Positions 1-9,001 are shown, counted from the stretch's first letter. The stretch: DNA of 64,000 bases from Collinsella sp. (GCA_019414345.1 DXMF01000021.1:1-64000); one strand, 5' to 3'. Notes: generated by a model from the letters alone, not told the origin. A program made the numbers and translations.

Positions 1-96
1 GCGGGCCGTGTTCCGCTATGCGGTTGTCAATTTGCGAAAGAAATTATGCGTCACCCAGGCATTCTGCCGGGCTCGATACGAAAGGAAAGGCATTCC

Positions 97-2112
97 ATGA
101 AAAAACGCTCCCATGCCGTTCTTGCGGTAACAGCAGGGCTTATGACATCCCTCTGCTTTCTTGCGCCTCAGGCTTTTGCGGATGACGGTTTTGCTTCTGT
201 TTCCGAGCCTGCCGTTGAGGCGTCTTCGGTGAGCGCGGTTGCCAAGCCCCAAGTCGATGCCGCGTCTGCGAACGAATCTGGCACGCCTGTCGCCTCTTCT
301 GCCGAATCTGCTGCGACCACTCCCTCCTCGGCTCCTGTTGCTGCAAATGCTTCTGCGGGCGCAAGGAACGGTGCCCCTGTCGCAGAGTTTGACGGGAACA
401 AGTACGCTTCCTTCGACGAAGCGCTCGACGCTGCCAAGGACACTAGCAAGGCAACCATTACGCTTCTTGACAATGCCGAGACCGTTGGTCTTAACCTGAA
501 AAATGACCTCACCATCGATGGTAAGGGCTTCACGCTGAACTTCACCGAAAATGGCATTGCCCTTTGGGGTACGGCGCTGACGTTCAAGAACGTTAACGTG
601 ACTATGAACGGTATCGGCTCCACCCCGTATGCCGCTGAGTGGGGCTGGGGATCTGTGATTGCGAGTCCGAACGCCTCTCTCACGCTCGACGGCGCCACGC
701 TCACTATGGACGGTACAGGCACTCCTTTGCCGGTCAATGATAAAGATCCCCATACGCACGCCATCTACTTTACTGGTAACAACAAGCTCAACTTGAGCAA
801 TAAGTCGACTCTTATCATCAGGAACTACAGCCAGGACGCTCTCGAATGGAACGGAGGCGATGGCGGTTATAACGTGAACATCGTAGACGGCTCAACCTTC
901 ATTTCCGATCACAACCGCTCTGGCTTTACGGGCTCGTTCTACGCCACCATCGATTCGTCGACGGTCAAGGTTCTTAACAGCACGGGCAACGGCTCGAACG
1001 GTACGTACTTCACCATCAAGAACAAGTCTGACGTCACGTTCAATAACAACGGCACTTGGGGTATTTCCGCCTGGCGCATCGACATGAGCAACGACTCGAA
1101 GCTCTATGCGAATAATAATGGGTACAGCGGCATCTGGACTCGCGTTCTTAACGTGGACAAATCATGCTCGGTTGACGTTGAGGGCAACGGTACAAAGGGA
1201 TTCTCTGCAGGGACCAACGGCGGCATTGTCTTTCAGGGAAATAGGATAAAGAGCACGATTGAGAAGGGCGCAAACGTCACCATCATAAAAAATGCAGGCT
1301 CTGGTATTTACACTAAGCAAGGTGTCTGCGACCTGACCATTGGCTCTGCAACCATTACCAATAATGGCACCGGCGCCTGCAACAAGGACGGCATTGGCGC
1401 CGACATGGGCGGCGGTGTCTATAACGTGGGTACCATGAAGCTCGATCCGTCGGTTGTTATCTACAACAATCACGCCGCGAACGCCGGCGATGACATCTAC
1501 AGCACCGGTGCTGGCGTCACTGAGTTTGGCAATGTTGGCGCTGACTGGATCCTTGATGACTGCGATCACACGATCGACGGCTGGTACGTTGACGGGGAGG
1601 ACTCTCGCTGGTCCGCTCATGGCGAGGCCAAATATGTAGAGGCTGCTCAACCTGGTACTTACGAGGCGAAAGAAGCCCCTGTTGCCCTCAAGGCTGCCCA
1701 CGGCTTGTTGAGCGTCGATTACCAGTATGTCGGCGAAGCCCCCGAGAAGGCAAAGTTGCCCGATGCCGATGAGGGCCTTGAGGTTGGCTCTGTGTATGCC
1801 GCCAAGGAGCAGAAGGCTGTCGATGGTTGGACGTTCGATGGTTGGTATACCGACGAGGGCTGCACGGTCCTGTGGAACGACGGCGATTCGCTGACGGGTT
1901 CGATGACGCTCTACGGTAAGTGGACGAAGAAGCCCGTTCAGCCGAGTGATAAACCCAAGACGGAGAGTGCCAAGAAGACTAAGAGCACCAAGTCACTCCC
2001 TTCGACCGGTGATAAAAGCAGCGCAGTGATGACTGCCGCCCTCGCCGGTGTTGGCACTGCGGTGCTCGGCCTTGGTGAGGCGATTCGTCGCAGGGCCAAT
2101 TCCAATAGGTAG
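97..2112 (+). CDS. LPxTG-anchored beta-helix surface protein
   Basis: Predicted wall-anchored surface protein of 671 aa, probably an adhesin or host-glycan-facing protein. The ATG at 97 follows an AAAGGAAAGG ribosome site and starts a typical signal peptide (MKKR, hydrophobic core, cleavage near AFA-DD at residue 28). An Ala/Ser/Pro-rich spacer follows. Residues ~100-490 are Asn/Thr/Gly-rich with repeated short strands of the type seen in right-handed beta-helix proteins. Near residues 560-630 lies a module resembling the Listeria-Bacteroides (InlB B-type) repeat, with FDGWYTDEGC and LYGKW. The C-terminus has the sortase motif LPSTG (634-638), a hydrophobic segment and a basic RRRANSNR tail. 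The LPSTG motif differs from the LAATG of the pair at 47.6-51.4 kb, so a different sortase may process it. The ligand is unknown. Confidence 0.85.
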   Translation: MKKRSHAVLAVTAGLMTSLCFLAPQAFADDGFASVSEPAVEASSVSAVAKPQVDAASANESGTPVASSAESAATTPSSAPVAANASAGARNGAPVAEFDGNKYASFDEALDAAKDTSKATITLLDNAETVGLNLKNDLTIDGKGFTLNFTENGIALWGTALTFKNVNVTMNGIGSTPYAAEWGWGSVIASPNASLTLDGATLTMDGTGTPLPVNDKDPHTHAIYFTGNNKLNLSNKSTLIIRNYSQDALEWNGGDGGYNVNIVDGSTFISDHNRSGFTGSFYATIDSSTVKVLNSTGNGSNGTYFTIKNKSDVTFNNNGTWGISAWRIDMSNDSKLYANNNGYSGIWTRVLNVDKSCSVDVEGNGTKGFSAGTNGGIVFQGNRIKSTIEKGANVTIIKNAGSGIYTKQGVCDLTIGSATITNNGTGACNKDGIGADMGGGVYNVGTMKLDPSVVIYNNHAANAGDDIYSTGAGVTEFGNVGADWILDDCDHTIDGWYVDGEDSRWSAHGEAKYVEAAQPGTYEAKEAPVALKAAHGLLSVDYQYVGEAPEKAKLPDADEGLEVGSVYAAKEQKAVDGWTFDGWYTDEGCTVLWNDGDSLTGSMTLYGKWTKKPVQPSDKPKTESAKKTKSTKSLPSTGDKSSAVMTAALAGVGTAVLGLGEAIRRRANSNR

Positions 2113-2173
2113 TTGATGGTTGGCAGGTCACGCTGACGGTGGGCTACATCGCTAAGCGCATTTCTTCAATTTA

Positions 2174-2214
2174 GGGCGTGGGTGGCTAGAGCGAGCCACC
2201 CACGCCCTTTCGTT
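2174..2214 (+). terminator. Intrinsic terminator after surface protein
   Basis: A 14-bp GC-rich stem (GGGCGTGGGTGGCT with its complement, 6-nt loop) is followed by TTTCGTTT. It lies 60 nt after the surface-protein stop codon. Confidence 0.85.
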
Positions 2215-2270
2215 TGACCCCTCGGGGCGGAGAAAAACGAATCACCTGTGCCGGGCTCATGCAAAAAAGC

Positions 2271-2325
2271 TGTACACCAGCATCCAAAGATGCCGAAAAG
2301 TGTCGACTTTGGATGCTGGTGTACA
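2271..2325. repeat. 19-bp perfect inverted repeat
   Basis: TGTACACCAGCATCCAAAG at 2271-2289 is repeated in perfect inverted form at 2307-2325 around a 17-nt loop. It sits between convergent genes but has no T-run on either strand, and a canonical terminator is already present upstream. It may be a small dispersed palindromic repeat or a structured RNA. Confidence 0.7.
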
Positions 2326-2372
2326 TGTTTAGGCCGTATGGGGTGGGGCCTTGGACGGACGGGATGCGCACG

Positions 2373-2618
2373 CTAGAGCAGGTTCTCCTGTACCCACGTG
2401 ATGATGTCACTCGATTCGTAGAGTGGTTTGCCGTCGATGAACAGGCAGGGAACCTGGCGTTTTCCGCCGATGGAGATGAGTGTCTGTTCGGCATCGGAAT
2501 CGGTCGAGATATTGCGCTCGGGAATGGTCACGCCGTTATCGGCCAAAAAGTGCTTGACCTTTATGCAATACGGGCAGCCGGTCATAACGTACAGCTCGAG
2601 CTCATGATCAGTAGCCAT
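2373..2618 (-). CDS. Glutaredoxin
   Basis: Small thiol-disulfide oxidoreductase of 81 aa. The ATG at 2618 follows GGAG, and from there the protein shows the dithiol active site C15-P-Y-C18 directly after the first beta strand (LELYVMTG). It also has the cis-Pro loop QVPCLFIDG and the Gly/Ser-Asp element YESSDIITWVQ, so the full thioredoxin-like fold is present at the usual glutaredoxin length. It probably reduces protein or low-molecular-weight mixed disulfides in the cytosol. The next gene upstream (XRE regulator) is 51 nt away on the same strand, so the two may be cotranscribed. Confidence 0.9.
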   Translation of the reverse strand: MATDHELELYVMTGCPYCIKVKHFLADNGVTIPERNISTDSDAEQTLISIGGKRQVPCLFIDGKPLYESSDIITWVQENLL

Positions 2619-2669
2619 AGGTCTCCAATCGGTTGAGGTTTTGATTGAAATACCCAAAGCCGCCGCGGT

Positions 2670-3497
2670 CTATGCGCGCGTCAACGACGACTCGATGGCC
2701 TGTACCAGAAACGCCGTGGCTCCGGTGCCGCAGGGCTTGTCGTAGTAGTCGATAAAGCGCTGATCGGCAAGATAGCCGTGGGCGAGGCCCAGGTATGCTT
2801 CGTCTTGGGGCTTGTGCCCCCAGTTAAGGCCAATCCATCGACGGTGCATCGCGACAAGTTTGCGGGCCTCGTTGCTTTCCGGATTGTCGTCGCCCATGGC
2901 AATCGAGAGCTGACCCAGAATAGCGCGTTCAAGTTCCTTCATGTCGTTCCATGTCTCGGGGTCCATGTCCAGCAGTGCTTCGTTTGCTGCGTCGATCGCC
3001 TCGTCGCCATAGCGCGCTCGCGCCTCGGCGCCGTAGCGCTCCTCGTTTTCTTGTACGGAGCGCCAGCGCTCCAGTTGCGGCAGGACGGCGCCCATGAGCG
3101 AGACGGCTTCGTCGAGCGACATGCCGGTGTTTTGCGCCAGCCGCGGGGCACAATCCTCGATCATCGCCTCCATGGTGGTGTCGTAGGTGTACTTGCCGTG
3201 GTCGTAGCACCACTTGCAGTAATGGTCGGTCGTGGCGCCCACAGCATCGGTGCCGCAGTCGTCGGGTGTGAGTATCATGCCGCAGCTCTGGCAATAGTGC
3301 TCGGGCATTTCGAGCAGGTGGGACAGCGGTTCTCCGGTTACGGCGGCAATGAGCTTCATCATGTCGATGCCCGGGGTGACTTCGCCGCGTTCCCAACGGC
3401 TGACGGCTTGGCGTGTGACGAAGAGCTTGGCGGCGAGCTGCTCTTGGGTAAGGTGATGGGCGCGGCGAATGGCAATGAGCTTTTCTGCAAAGGCCAT
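2670..3497 (-). CDS. XRE regulator with zinc-ribbon and TipAS-like body
   Basis: A 275-aa DNA-binding regulator. Residues 1-65 are an HTH_3/XRE domain (LTQEQLAAKLFVTRQAVSRWE). A cysteine cluster follows (YCQSCGMILTPDDCG..YCKWCYDHG), matching the putative zinc-ribbon found in many XRE proteins of gut bacteria. Residues ~110-275 are helical and resemble the TipAS antibiotic-binding domain of MerR/TipA proteins, ending GATAFLVQAIESSL. The start is supported by AGGAG upstream. An XRE-TipAS combination suggests sensing of a hydrophobic or peptide ligand, but the ligand and targets cannot be read from the sequence. It lies directly upstream of the glutaredoxin gene. Confidence 0.75.
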   Translation of the reverse strand: MAFAEKLIAIRRAHHLTQEQLAAKLFVTRQAVSRWERGEVTPGIDMMKLIAAVTGEPLSHLLEMPEHYCQSCGMILTPDDCGTDAVGATTDHYCKWCYDHGKYTYDTTMEAMIEDCAPRLAQNTGMSLDEAVSLMGAVLPQLERWRSVQENEERYGAEARARYGDEAIDAANEALLDMDPETWNDMKELERAILGQLSIAMGDDNPESNEARKLVAMHRRWIGLNWGHKPQDEAYLGLAHGYLADQRFIDYYDKPCGTGATAFLVQAIESSLTRA

Positions 3498-3625
3498 AGC
3501 GACTCCTTTCTGCTGGTTGATGGCTTAAGCATACGCGGCGGCCAGCTTCCTTCCAAGCAACCGTTGGTTGCACGACGGGAGACCGCGGCGAAGAATTGCG
3601 CGCTGCACCCCACACCTCCATGCCG

Positions 3626-3631
3626 TACAAT
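3626..3631 (+). promoter_or_regulatory. -10 box TACAAT, possibly leaderless
   Basis: TACAAT ends 7 nt before the ATG at 3639 and no Shine-Dalgarno sequence precedes that ATG. A transcript starting at the normal distance would begin at or next to the start codon, so translation is probably leaderless. No convincing -35 hexamer is visible. Confidence 0.5.
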
Positions 3632-3638
3632 GACCGGC

Positions 3639-4376
3639 ATGGAACCTATCGCACACATACATACCGACCTGCCGCAGAAGTTCGGCATTCCGCGCAACAG
3701 CTTTTTGGCGCCCCACCTGCAGGGACGCATCGTCTTTGAGCCGGAATTTGCCTCCAACGCAGCAGTTGAGGGTCTGGACTCCTTCTCTCACCTATGGCTG
3801 CTGTGGCGCTTCGAAAACGGAACGCCCGGCGGCACAGCTAAGGATATAGCTGCCGATGCCAAGACGCAGGACAGGTCCGGCACCAACGTCAAGTGGTCGA
3901 AGACTGTGCGCCCGCCGCGTCTGGGCGGAGCCGAACGCGTGGGCGTCTTTGCCACGCGGAGTCCGTTTCGCCCCAATCCCATCGGTCTTACCTGCGTCAA
4001 GCTCAGCCGCGTTGAGCGCACCGACGACGGCCCCATCATCCATGTACTGGGGGCCGACCTGCGTGACGGCACGCCCATCTACGACATTAAGCCCTACATC
4101 CCGTTTGCGGACTGCCACCCGGATGCGACCGGCGGCTGGATTGAGGGTGCTCCGTGGCAAGAGCTCGATGTTGAGTTCCCGCAAGCGCTTCAAGACATGG
4201 TCCCGCCCGCAAAGCTCCCCGGCCTGGTCGAGGTTCTTCGCCAAGATCCGCGCCGCGCGGGCAGCAAGCACGAGCCAAACCGCGTTTACCACTTGGCTTA
4301 CGCCGGACTCGACATATCGTTTACGGTTGACGGGGCCAGGTTGACGGTAACCGCCATCAACGACGCGCAAGACTAA
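3639..4376 (+). CDS. trmO: TrmO/TsaA tRNA (N6-threonylcarbamoyladenosine37-N6)-methyltransferase
   Basis: SAM-dependent enzyme that methylates t6A37 in ANN-decoding tRNAs. The 245-aa protein shows the family hallmarks in order: PIAHIHTDLPQKFGIPR, GLDSFSHLWLLWRF, PPRLGG..RVGVFATRSPFRPNPIGL, LRDGTPIYDIKPYIP and the C-terminal RVYHLAY element. The SPFRPNPIGLT motif is diagnostic for the UPF0066/TsaA fold. Two in-frame ATGs (3630, 3639) lie just after a TACAAT box. The second is preferred because it begins MEPIAHIHT like homologues and fits leaderless transcription. It stands alone between a divergent regulator and an aminotransferase. Confidence 0.9.
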   Translation: MEPIAHIHTDLPQKFGIPRNSFLAPHLQGRIVFEPEFASNAAVEGLDSFSHLWLLWRFENGTPGGTAKDIAADAKTQDRSGTNVKWSKTVRPPRLGGAERVGVFATRSPFRPNPIGLTCVKLSRVERTDDGPIIHVLGADLRDGTPIYDIKPYIPFADCHPDATGGWIEGAPWQELDVEFPQALQDMVPPAKLPGLVEVLRQDPRRAGSKHEPNRVYHLAYAGLDISFTVDGARLTVTAINDAQD

Positions 4377-4487
4377 CCAGCCGTTCGTCCGCACCCGTCA
4401 AATTAAGCGCCAAACCCCATGCCAAAATCGCCCGTGCTGGTGGACAATAACGCCTACCAAAACAATCACTTTGCACGGGAGTTCAGC

Positions 4488-5699
4488 ATGAAATACGACT
4501 TTAGCTCGCTTATCGACCGCCACGGCATGGACTCCATCGCCGTTGACTCCTGGGGCGAGATCCCCGGTATGGCTCCGAACGCACCCGACGAGGGCTTCGA
4601 CCGCATTCCCATGTGGGTGGCCGACATGAACTTCGCCACGGTGCCCACGGTCCAGGAGCACATCATTCAGCGTGCCCAGCACCCCATGTTTGGTTACTTC
4701 AATCCGCGTTCCGAGTACTTCGACCGCATCATCGAATGGCAGAGCCGCCGTAATGGCGTCGAGGGCCTGGCGCCTGAGCATATCGGCTACGAAAACGGCG
4801 TGCTGGGCGGTGTCGTGTCGACACTGCGCGCGTATGTCCAGCCGGGCGATGCGGTGTTGGTCCACAGCCCCACCTACATCGGCTTCACCAAGTCCATCGA
4901 GGCCGCGGGCTATCGCATTGTCCACAGCCCGCTTCAGCTCGACGACCAGAGCGTGTGGCGCATGGACTTTGAGGACATGGAGCGCAAACTCGCCCAAAAT
5001 CACATCCATGCCGCAGTGTTCTGCTCACCGCACAATCCCTGCGGCCGCGTATGGGAGCGCGACGAGATCGAGCGCGCCATGGACATTTATCGCGAGTACG
5101 ATTGCGTGGTGATCTCGGACGAGATTTGGTCCGATATCATTCTGCCGGGACACAAGCACATCCCGACGCAGTCGGTGAGCGAGGATGCCCGCATGCGCAC
5201 GGTTGCCCTCTATGCGCCGAGCAAGACGTTTAACCTGGCGGGTCTGGTCGGCAGCTACCACATTGTCTACAACGAGACGCTGCGCGACCGCATGTGCGCT
5301 GTGTCTAACAAGACCCATTACAACGAGATGAATGTCCTTTCGATGCATGCGCTTATCGGTGCCTACCAACCGCAGGGCTACGAGTGGGTGGACGAACTCA
5401 ACCAGGTGCTTGCCGACAATATCGAGTACTTCTGCGATTACGTGGACGAGCATTTTGAGGGCGTGTCCTACTCGCGTCCGCAGGGCACGTACATGGTGTT
5501 TCTGGACTGCACCGAGTGGTGCCGCGAGCATGGCCGTGATATTCAGTGGTTGCTCGACGAGGGGGCACGCGTGGGCGTGGGGTATCAGGATGGACGTCCG
5601 TTCCATGGCCCCTGTCACATTCGCGTGAATCTGGCGCTGCCGCTTTCGCGCGTAAGGGAAGCGTGCGACCGCCTAGACCGTTACGTTTTTGGGGTATAG
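4488..5699 (+). CDS. MalY/PatB family PLP-dependent C-S beta-lyase
   Basis: Fold-type I PLP enzyme of 403 aa, probably cleaving cystathionine or cysteine conjugates to a thiol, pyruvate and ammonia. Start ATG follows CGGGAG. The N-terminal MWVADMNFATVPTVQEHI is the MalY/PatB signature (usual W-V-A-D-M-D/E-F). YENGVLGG, HSPTYIGF, SPHNPCGRVW, SDEIWSDI and the Schiff-base lysine in APSKTFNLAGL follow in the expected order, as does the substrate arginine near HIRVNLALP. Length matches the family (about 390-400 aa). It is monocistronic; the neighbours give no pathway clue. A regulatory MalY-like role is possible. Confidence 0.88.
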   Translation: MKYDFSSLIDRHGMDSIAVDSWGEIPGMAPNAPDEGFDRIPMWVADMNFATVPTVQEHIIQRAQHPMFGYFNPRSEYFDRIIEWQSRRNGVEGLAPEHIGYENGVLGGVVSTLRAYVQPGDAVLVHSPTYIGFTKSIEAAGYRIVHSPLQLDDQSVWRMDFEDMERKLAQNHIHAAVFCSPHNPCGRVWERDEIERAMDIYREYDCVVISDEIWSDIILPGHKHIPTQSVSEDARMRTVALYAPSKTFNLAGLVGSYHIVYNETLRDRMCAVSNKTHYNEMNVLSMHALIGAYQPQGYEWVDELNQVLADNIEYFCDYVDEHFEGVSYSRPQGTYMVFLDCTEWCREHGRDIQWLLDEGARVGVGYQDGRPFHGPCHIRVNLALPLSRVREACDRLDRYVFGV

Positions 5700-5795
5700 G
5701 GGTCGCACGATTCGGGTACTGCGGCTTGCGCCCGTGTCGTCAACGTGCGTGGGCGCATAGGGCGCAGAGGGTTGCGTGCGCGTTTTCCACGTTTG

Positions 5796-6275
5796 CTACT
5801 TTTCTTGAATTTGCTTGCCGCAAAGGTGTTCAACCGTAATTTCATACAGCTGGACGCCCCTGATACTTTGCTTGATCTCCTCTTCGACCTCTTCGGCAGA
5901 AGGATAGTACTTGAGGGCAAACTGTCGGACTTTGTCTTCGACAAACGCCGGGTCATCGTTCACGAGGCGGCAACGGCCAAAAACCACAGTGCTCTGAACA
6001 TAGGGTGCCCAGTCGTCGTCTTTGTACCAATCGTTGCCATAGACGGTAAAGCAGACTTTGTCGCTGCGTTTGAGTGCATCGACCTTATGCCCCGCCTTGG
6101 CTCCATGAAAGTAAATTTTGTCGTGCTCGGGGTCAAAGTAGTAGTTAACGGGAATGGCGTAAGGATAGCCGTCGTCTCCGTTGACGGCAAAAATGCCGCG
6201 TTTGCAATTAACAAGCAGCTCTCGTGCCTCTTGATCGGTGATAGCACGCTTCTTTCTACGAAGAGGTCTAAACAT
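5796..6275 (-). CDS. NimA-like pyridoxamine 5'-phosphate oxidase-fold flavoprotein
   Basis: A 159-aa split-barrel flavin-binding protein of the PPOX class. It begins MFRPLRRKKRAITDQEARELL, then shows the strand GIFAVNGDDGYPYAIPVNYYFD and the FHGAKAGHKVDALK motif typical of NimA/YhbP-type proteins. Nim proteins reduce 5-nitroimidazoles in anaerobes, but most relatives in gut bacteria are not tested and could act on other flavin-linked substrates. The ATG at 6275 follows GGAAA. It is divergent from the K+ channel gene, with 260 nt between the two starts. Confidence 0.8.
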   Translation of the reverse strand: MFRPLRRKKRAITDQEARELLVNCKRGIFAVNGDDGYPYAIPVNYYFDPEHDKIYFHGAKAGHKVDALKRSDKVCFTVYGNDWYKDDDWAPYVQSTVVFGRCRLVNDDPAFVEDKVRQFALKYYPSAEEVEEEIKQSIRGVQLYEITVEHLCGKQIQEK

Positions 6276-6535
6276 CGTGGGTTTCCTTTCTTTCCGCGTG
6301 TTGCGTGCACGGCGGTGGGTGGTATGTCTATATCAAGATACTAGTTCAGGCTGCGAGGCCGACGGGAACATCCTATTTGTCGCAGATTGAAACGCACTTT
6401 TTTGTTGTGGAAGGATTGTCCCTCACAACTCGTCGTCTAGGGGCATTCTCGATGGCTGGTTCCGTTTGCGGGGGAGGCGTGGGACAATACCGACCAAAAG
6501 CGTTTGCTTGTCCTGAAAAAAAAAGGGGGGTCTCG

Positions 6536-6961
6536 ATGAAAAAGCTGAGGACGCTGGCCGATGTGTTGCGTCAAGCCGGTTTCGTGCGCATCACGGGCCT
6601 TTTTCTCGTCTTTTATCTTCTGTGTTCAATGGCTGTTTGGCTCTCTGAGCCAACAACTCTTACGTTTGGCGATGGCCTTTGGTTTAGCTTTGAAACCGTA
6701 TCGACGATCGGCTTTGGCGACATTCCGGCCGAAACGCCGGTCGCCCGTGTCATCACGGTCGTCCTGAGCGTTATCAGCATTTTTTACATTGCCATGCTCA
6801 CGGGCGTGGCGGTGAGCTACTGCAATATGCTTATCAAGATGCATCAAAAGGACACTATGGCGCGCTTTATGGATGATCTTGAGCATTTGGAAGAGCTCGA
6901 TCGTGACGAGCTCGCCGATCTGTCGCGCCGCGTGCGCGAATATCGCCGGCGCCAGCGCTAA
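6536..6961 (+). CDS. Two-TM potassium channel
   Basis: A 141-aa membrane protein of the Ion_trans_2 type. One TM helix (GLFLVFYLLCSMAVWL) is followed by a pore loop containing the selectivity filter TIGFGD, a variant of TVGYGD, and a second TM helix (VITVVLSVISIFYIAMLTGVAVSY). The C-terminus is a charged helix (EHLEELDRDELADLSRRVREYRRR) that may assemble the tetramer. There is no RCK/TrkA-N domain, so gating is not obvious. The ATG at 6536 follows a GGGGGG run and fixes a start well inside the longer open frame. It may be cotranscribed with the LOG-family gene 36 nt downstream. Confidence 0.85.
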   Translation: MKKLRTLADVLRQAGFVRITGLFLVFYLLCSMAVWLSEPTTLTFGDGLWFSFETVSTIGFGDIPAETPVARVITVVLSVISIFYIAMLTGVAVSYCNMLIKMHQKDTMARFMDDLEHLEELDRDELADLSRRVREYRRRQR

Positions 6962-6997
6962 AACGGGCGCCGCGCGTCACGATGAGGGGGACTGAAT

Positions 6998-7531
6998 TTG
7001 AATATCACCGTGTATCTGGGTGCCAGTATCGGCAATGACCCGGCGTTTCTGCCTGCGGTGCAGGAGCTGGGCAACTGGATTGGCGCCAACGGGCACGCGC
7101 TCGTGTACGGCGGATCCAAATCGGGCCTGATGGGCGCGCTCGCCGATAGCGTGCTTAATGCCGGCGGGCACGTGACGGGTGTGGAGCCGAGCTTTTTTAT
7201 CGAGGCCGAGTTTCAACATGACGGTATCGACGACCTCATCGTGACGAGCGATATGGCGGAGCGTAAGGCAAAGATGATCGAGCTCGGCGATGCGTTCATT
7301 GCCTTTCCCGGTGGGACGGGCACGCTCGAGGAGATTGCCGAGGTTATGTCCGCGGTGTCGTTGGGGCACCTGAGTGCTCCGTGCATCCTGTATAACCTGG
7401 ACGGTTACTACAACGACCTCAAGGCGCTGCTCGGACACATGATTGATAAGGGTTTATCAAGCCCACGGCGCCAGCAAGGCATTTACTTTGCCGAGGATCT
7501 GTACGAAATCGCATCAATTATCAACGGATAA
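6998..7531 (+). CDS. LOG family nucleotide 5'-monophosphate phosphoribohydrolase
   Basis: A 177-aa Rossmann-fold enzyme of the LOG/TIGR00730 family, which hydrolyses nucleoside monophosphates to base and ribose 5-phosphate. The nucleotide-binding motif GGSKSGLMG and the catalytic PGGTGTLEE motif are both intact. YLGAS at the N-terminus aligns with the start of other members. The start codon is TTG at 6998, supported by GAGGGGG nine nucleotides upstream. The physiological substrate in bacteria of this type is not established; cytokinin activation is the plant role. It follows the K+ channel at 36 nt. Confidence 0.88.
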   Translation: MNITVYLGASIGNDPAFLPAVQELGNWIGANGHALVYGGSKSGLMGALADSVLNAGGHVTGVEPSFFIEAEFQHDGIDDLIVTSDMAERKAKMIELGDAFIAFPGGTGTLEEIAEVMSAVSLGHLSAPCILYNLDGYYNDLKALLGHMIDKGLSSPRRQQGIYFAEDLYEIASIING

Positions 7532-7611
7532 GCCCCGAGCCTGTCCCGCTGTGGTCCCCGGTGGCTCCGTTTGCAGCGCAGACGGTTGGCTTGTCTGGGC
7601 CACACTCGCTC

Positions 7612-7617
7612 TACAAT
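7612..7617 (+). promoter_or_regulatory. Putative -10 box (TACAAT) of the ClC gene
   Basis: TACAAT lies 39 nt before the ClC start codon. A possible -35 TTGTCT at 7591 gives a 15-nt spacer, shorter than ideal. Confidence 0.45.
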
Positions 7618-7656
7618 AAAACGTATCTATGTCGACTTTGACCGCGGGAGGACCCG

Positions 7657-8961
7657 ATGGATAAGCTCGCTAAACCTACAAACCGCGCGCTGTTTTTAGT
7701 TAGCGTTGCCGTGACCGGTGCGTTCGCAGGTGCCGCGGTCTGGCTGTTCTTTTTTGTGATGGAGCACGGCATCGACTATCTATGGACCGAGATTCCGCAC
7801 GCACTGGGCGTCGCTTCGCCCGAGCTCGCCAGCGGCCCGTTTGGCTTTCTGCCGTACCCGTTTTTTGTCTGCCTGCTGGGTGGCCTGTTAATCGGTCTGT
7901 ACGAAAAGATGACAGACACCAAGACCGATAACCTCAATCAGGTGATGGCTAAGGTCAAGCAAGATGGGCGCTACCCGTACGACAATCTGGGCAAGCTTTC
8001 GCTTGCGGCATTGCTGCCGCTGCTGTTTGGCGGAAGTATTGGACCGGAGGCCGGCCTGACCGGCGTTATCGCGGGCCTGTGCAGCTGGGTCGGCGACCGC
8101 ATGCGTCGCTTTGGCGCCGAGTTTAGGGAGCTCACGCTGCTAGGTACCCAGGCTGCCCTGACGGCGCTCTTTACCGCGCCTGTCTTTGGCTTTGTGGCGC
8201 CGCTCGCCGGTAGCGCCGACGGCCAGGGCGAAGATGCTGACGATGAGTCCGCGTCCGACGAGATCACCATCGAGCTGCCCAAGGCGCAAAAGACCGTGGT
8301 CTACGGCATTGCGATTGCCGGCGGTCTGGGCACTTACCTGTTGCTTGGCCAGCTCGTGGGCGGCGGCATGGGCATGCCCAGGTTCGAGTCCGCCGAGGTG
8401 GGCAACCTGGAGCTTGCCTGGCTCATTCCGCTGGCGTTGCTCGGCACCGTTTGCGGTTGGCTGTACTTTGTCTCCGAGCACGCGAGCGAGGCGCTGTCCC
8501 ATGCAATAGGGGAGCGTCCTGTCGTCAAGGCCATGATGGCCGGTCTGGCGCTCGCCATCTGTGGCACGCTCCTGCCCTACACCATGTTTGCCGGCGAGAC
8601 CCAGGCCGATGTGCTCATGGAAACCTATCTGACCATTCCCGCCGGCGTGCTTATCGCGACCGGTCTTGTCAAGGCTATGCTGACCCCCGCCCTCATCAAT
8701 ATGGGCTGGCGTGGCGGTCACTTCTTCCCGGTTATCTTCTCGGGCGTAAGCCTGGGCTATGGTCTTGCCATTCTCACCGGCGCCGATCCGGTCTTTTGCG
8801 TTGCCGTCTGCACGGCATCGACGATGGGCGCCGTCATGCGCCAACCCGTTATGGTCGTGGGCCTACTGCTCATGTGCTTCCCGCTCAAGGGCATCGTCTG
8901 CATGATCATCGCCGCAGCCATCGCCGCCGGCATTCCGCTGCCCAAGCCGCTGCGCAAGTAG
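7657..8961 (+). CDS. ClC family chloride channel/antiporter
   Basis: A 434-aa integral membrane protein with about ten hydrophobic helices. GGSIGPEAGLTG (near residues 128-139) matches the ClC anion-coordinating motif (G-x-x-G-P-E family), and the later GMGMPRFES and GWRGGHFFPVIFSG match the second and third ClC filter regions. A short acidic insert (GQGEDADDESASDE) sits in a cytoplasmic loop. There are no C-terminal CBS domains. Because the glutamate in the first motif is present, H+-coupled exchange is plausible. Start ATG follows CGGGAGG. Such proteins support acid resistance or fluoride/chloride export; which applies here is not readable. Confidence 0.88.
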   Translation: MDKLAKPTNRALFLVSVAVTGAFAGAAVWLFFFVMEHGIDYLWTEIPHALGVASPELASGPFGFLPYPFFVCLLGGLLIGLYEKMTDTKTDNLNQVMAKVKQDGRYPYDNLGKLSLAALLPLLFGGSIGPEAGLTGVIAGLCSWVGDRMRRFGAEFRELTLLGTQAALTALFTAPVFGFVAPLAGSADGQGEDADDESASDEITIELPKAQKTVVYGIAIAGGLGTYLLLGQLVGGGMGMPRFESAEVGNLELAWLIPLALLGTVCGWLYFVSEHASEALSHAIGERPVVKAMMAGLALAICGTLLPYTMFAGETQADVLMETYLTIPAGVLIATGLVKAMLTPALINMGWRGGHFFPVIFSGVSLGYGLAILTGADPVFCVAVCTASTMGAVMRQPVMVVGLLLMCFPLKGIVCMIIAAAIAAGIPLPKPLRK

Positions 8962-9001
8962 CATATTGCGCTTTGCGTTTGTTCAGAACTCGTTTTGAAG
9001 A

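Noticed and set aside
2778..3629. Long N-terminal extension of trmO
   Set aside because: The extension is antisense to the XRE gene, which has better coding support; TrmO homologues begin at the later Met.
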